Below are positions 61,942 to 64,000 of a stretch of DNA of 64,000 nt, one piece after another. The position numbers and the translations under genes were made by a program. Every line of letters begins with the position of its first letter. Within the stretch, counting starts at the first letter, position 1. The notes beneath the pieces are model-generated. The model was not told where the DNA came from, ran no database searches, and saw nothing but the letters and a program-made list of their open reading frames with translations. Origin of the DNA: Microvirga sp. VF16. Its GTDB lineage: Bacteria > Pseudomonadota > Alphaproteobacteria > Rhizobiales > Beijerinckiaceae. Where the stretch lies: assembly GCF_016864375.1 (NCBI RefSeq), contig NZ_CP069358.1, positions 434,001-498,000 of the forward strand, given 5' to 3'.

Positions 61942-61994
61942 GTCAAGAATGCGCAGCACCGCCAGAGGCGGCGGGCCGAAGGCCCGTTCTTGAC
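61942..61994. repeat. Three-way junction-like fold
   Basis: GTCAAGAA (61942-61949) pairs with TTCTTGAC (61987-61994). Inside are two adjacent hairpins, CCGCC-AGA-GGCGG (61959-61971) and CGGGCC-GAA-GGCCCG (61972-61986). A repeated GCGCAGC lies at 61934 and 61951. Confidence 0.6.
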
Positions 61995-62121
61995 GGCGAG
62001 CATGCCGAAGGCACTTCCACCCTGCCCTCACTCTGGACATGTCCACGACGTCTAAGCTCCTGAATCCAAAGCTGTATCAGGCTGGGCCTAAAGCTAAATG
62101 CGAAATATTATACTGTAATGG

Positions 62122-63270
62122 TGGATTCTATTCTGAAGTGCGAATTCCGTTACAAACAATGGGTTTGCACTCGGAGGCTGAATGACCCTGCCCTACATCC
62201 ACCTGAGCCTGGCTGAACGGCGCGAGATCGCGCGCATGCATGCAGCCGAGATCCCGATCCGTGTGATTGCTGAACGCCTGCAGCGACATCCCTCGACCGT
62301 CTACCGTGAGATCAAGCGGAACTGGGTGCACGATGAAGAGCCGCTCTATCGTGGCTATTATCATGTCGCCGCCGCCATGCAGGCTCGTGCCCGACGGCAG
62401 CGCCTGAGCAAGCTCTCCCGCAAGCCCGTGTTAGCAACCTACGTCATGGACCGTCTCAAAGCCGGATGGTCGCCAGAGCAGATCGCGGGTCGCCTGCGGG
62501 TATCCGGTGCGCCCGAACGACTGTCGCATGAGACGATCTACCGGTTTATCTATAGCTCCCAGGGGCAAATGCTTGGGCTCTACCAGGATCTGCCGATGGC
62601 ACGGCGCCGGCGGCGGGCGCGCTACCAACGCAAGCCCCGCGGCCTCTTCATTCCGGCCGGGAACACCATCGAGCAGCGTCCGGCGGAGATCTCAGACCGC
62701 ATCAGCTTTGGGCACTGGGAAGGCGATCTGATGATGTTCCGCAAGGATCTGGGAAAGCAGAATCTCACGTCGCTCATCGAGCGCCAAAGCCGCTACGCGA
62801 TCCTGACCCGCAACCGGGATCGCAACTCGACCGGTGTCATGACCGGGATGATCGAGAAGCTGAAGGTTCTGCCGGAGACGGCGCGTCTGTCGATCACTTT
62901 CGACCGCGGGACGGAATTCGCTTACTACCCGCTGCTCAAGCAACATCTCGGCATGGACAGCTACTTCTGCAAGCCGCAGGCGCCGTGGCAGAAGGGTTCG
63001 GTCGAGAACACCAATGGTCGGGTCCGGCGCTTCCTCTCACGGGAGACCGACATAGCGCAACTCTCCGATGAAGCGCTGCGGGATGTTTGCGAGCGGCTCA
63101 ATGGGACGCCTCGCAAGTGCCTGGGCTACAGGACACCGCACGAGGTCCTGATGAGTTCTCTGGACCCGAGACGGCCGGGGCTGTGCAACCCTGACCTGCT
63201 CCGCCCCGGCAGTCTCTGACCGACCACGGACCGATGACCCACCACCCGTCGCACTTCGGCTTGATTCCAC
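62122..63270 (+). mobile_element. IS30-family insertion sequence
   Basis: An element of about 1.15 kb around an IS30 transposase. Imperfect inverted ends were matched by eye: TGGATTCTATTCTGAAGTG (from 62122) against TGGAATCAAGCCGAAGTG on the other strand (from 63270). Both go on with CGA. No target duplication was identified, so the limits are approximate. Confidence 0.65.
62182..63219 (+). CDS. IS30-family transposase
   Basis: A 345-residue transposase. Two helix-turn-helix motifs (LSLAERREIARMHAAEIPIR and AERLQRHPSTVYREIKRN, 9-51) and the DDE core: Asp in HWEGDLM, Asp in ITFDRGTEFAYY, Glu in KGSVENTNGRVR. Normal length, uninterrupted. Confidence 0.95.
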   Translation: MTLPYIHLSLAERREIARMHAAEIPIRVIAERLQRHPSTVYREIKRNWVHDEEPLYRGYYHVAAAMQARARRQRLSKLSRKPVLATYVMDRLKAGWSPEQIAGRLRVSGAPERLSHETIYRFIYSSQGQMLGLYQDLPMARRRRRARYQRKPRGLFIPAGNTIEQRPAEISDRISFGHWEGDLMMFRKDLGKQNLTSLIERQSRYAILTRNRDRNSTGVMTGMIEKLKVLPETARLSITFDRGTEFAYYPLLKQHLGMDSYFCKPQAPWQKGSVENTNGRVRRFLSRETDIAQLSDEALRDVCERLNGTPRKCLGYRTPHEVLMSSLDPRRPGLCNPDLLRPGSL

Positions 63271-63377
63271 AAATACAACAGGCTCTTGAAGGCCCTTTCC
63301 ACCAGAAACTCATGCAGGATTGATCGTCATCCGTTGGATCGCATAAATGAGAGCCTCAGACGCACTCGGAATGCGAC

Positions 63378-64000
63378 ATGGGCTCACGAAAGACTCTGAA
63401 CGCAAAGAACCTCGAAGCGCTTGGAGCCGAGCGCCTGGCTGAGCTGCTAATCGAGATTAGCCAGGGCAACGCGACAGCCCAACGCCGCCTGCGGCTGGAA
63501 CTGGCCGGCGCCGCCAGCCCTGCCGACATGGCGCAGGAGATCCGCAAGCGCCTGACCGCCATTGCCCGCTCCCGCGCCTTCGTCGATTGGCACCAGCGCA
63601 AGGCCCTTGTTGCGGATCTCGAGACCCAGCGACAGGCCATCAGTCAGGTCGCCAAAGTCGATGCAGCTGAAGCGCTGGACCTTCTCTGGCGCTTCATGGC
63701 ACTGGCCAATTCGATCTTTGATCGCTGTGACGACAGCAGCGGAAGCGTGATGGCCGTCTTTCAATCTGCCTGCCGCGATTTGGGTGAGATTGCCAACTCA
63801 GCAAATGCCGCCCCTAACGTGCTGGCCGAGCAGGCTTACCGGGCTCTGATTGAGAACGAGTACGGTCAGTACGACGGCCTGATCGAAGTTCTGGCTCCAG
63901 CCCTCGGCCCATCAGGCCTCGACCACCTCAAGCAGCTCATCCTCAAGTTGTCACAGGAACCGCGGCAGAAGCCTCGTGCTGAAGACCGGAAGGTTGTCAG
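63378..64000 (+). CDS. DUF6880-like protein, partial at right edge
   Basis: An open frame of 207 residues that leaves the window without a stop. The start MGSRKTLNAKNLEALGAERL and the RRLRLELAGA block resemble DUF6880 proteins, large helical proteins of unknown function in alphaproteobacteria. ATG at 63378 fits that start. The gene begins about 100 bp after the IS30 right end, so that element may have inserted close to its promoter. Confidence 0.7.
   Translation, partial: MGSRKTLNAKNLEALGAERLAELLIEISQGNATAQRRLRLELAGAASPADMAQEIRKRLTAIARSRAFVDWHQRKALVADLETQRQAISQVAKVDAAEALDLLWRFMALANSIFDRCDDSSGSVMAVFQSACRDLGEIANSANAAPNVLAEQAYRALIENEYGQYDGLIEVLAPALGPSGLDHLKQLILKLSQEPRQKPRAEDRKVV

Larger units (their letters stand above)
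58037..61994 (+). mobile_element. Tn554-like transposon module tnpABC
   Basis: Three overlapping genes encode two tyrosine recombinases and a small DUF6262-type protein, the gene set and order of Tn554 (TnpA, TnpB, TnpC). Strong inverted repeats flank the genes on both sides. The ends of the element cannot be fixed from sequence, and no cargo genes lie between tnpC and the next IS. Confidence 0.75.

Noticed and set aside
1..64000. CRISPR array, rRNA or tRNA genes
   Set aside because: I looked for regularly spaced repeats and tRNA-like cloverleaf ends and found none I could support; a covariance-model scan would be decisive.

Overview
The window looks like a chromosomal segment of an alphaproteobacterium of the order Hyphomicrobiales, perhaps a Methylobacterium/Microvirga-type organism. 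Both IHF subunits, a DUF1127 protein, a DUF6894 protein, a GcrA-like peptide, a class I phaCAB polyhydroxybutyrate (PHB) operon with phasins, and high-GC codon use all fit this. The placement rests on protein families recognised by eye; no search was run.

Layout. 0.5-2.2 kb: an IHF-beta-like protein and glgC. 2.5-5.5 kb: a hypothetical gene, then an IS21-type istA-istB element whose repeat array is visible only at the istB end. 5.6-12.1 kb: housekeeping and transport genes: a Bcr/CflA-type efflux pump with its MarR regulator, a cold-shock protein, an EamA exporter, queC next to a VUT/YhhQ-type transporter, a TetR regulator and a dodecin. 12.2-15.7 kb: a rearranged stretch where a Crp/Fnr gene without a visible start codon abuts, head to head, a 5'-truncated groEL. 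A CYTH-like gene with an in-frame amber codon and a lytic transglycosylase follow. 16.3-24.2 kb: a soluble FtsK and a set of small lineage-specific proteins, several with a second copy elsewhere in the window. 24.2-27.2 kb: an NtaA-type flavin monooxygenase with its flavin reductase, divergent from a MetQ-type binding protein. 27.4-38.4 kb: small conserved hypotheticals, ilvA, an AlaC-type aminotransferase, ihfA, a GcrA-like peptide and a ParB-like domain. 38.9-40.2 kb: a lone VirD4/TraG-like protein with both nucleotide-binding motifs degraded. 41.5-51.5 kb: a type II NADH dehydrogenase and the PHB region: a depolymerase-like esterase, phasin, phaB, phaA, phaC and two hemerythrin/phasin fusion proteins. 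Two perfect palindromes sit in the phasin promoter. 52.4-54.5 kb: a patatin-like hydrolase and a hypothetical.

The last 10 kb is a mobile island: an IS1595-type transposase remnant, an intact-looking IS630 element with an A7 frameshift site, an ImmA/IrrE-like protein with an altered HExxH motif, a Tn554-like tnpA-tnpB-tnpC module flanked by strong inverted repeats, an IS30 element, and a DUF6880-like gene that runs off the right edge.

The best candidates for something undescribed are the pseudo-ATPase VirD4 homologue, the paired hemerythrin-phasin fusions beside the PHB operon, the CYTH-like pseudoenzyme family, and the folded DNA at the end of the Tn554-like module. I saw no CRISPR array, rRNA or tRNA gene.
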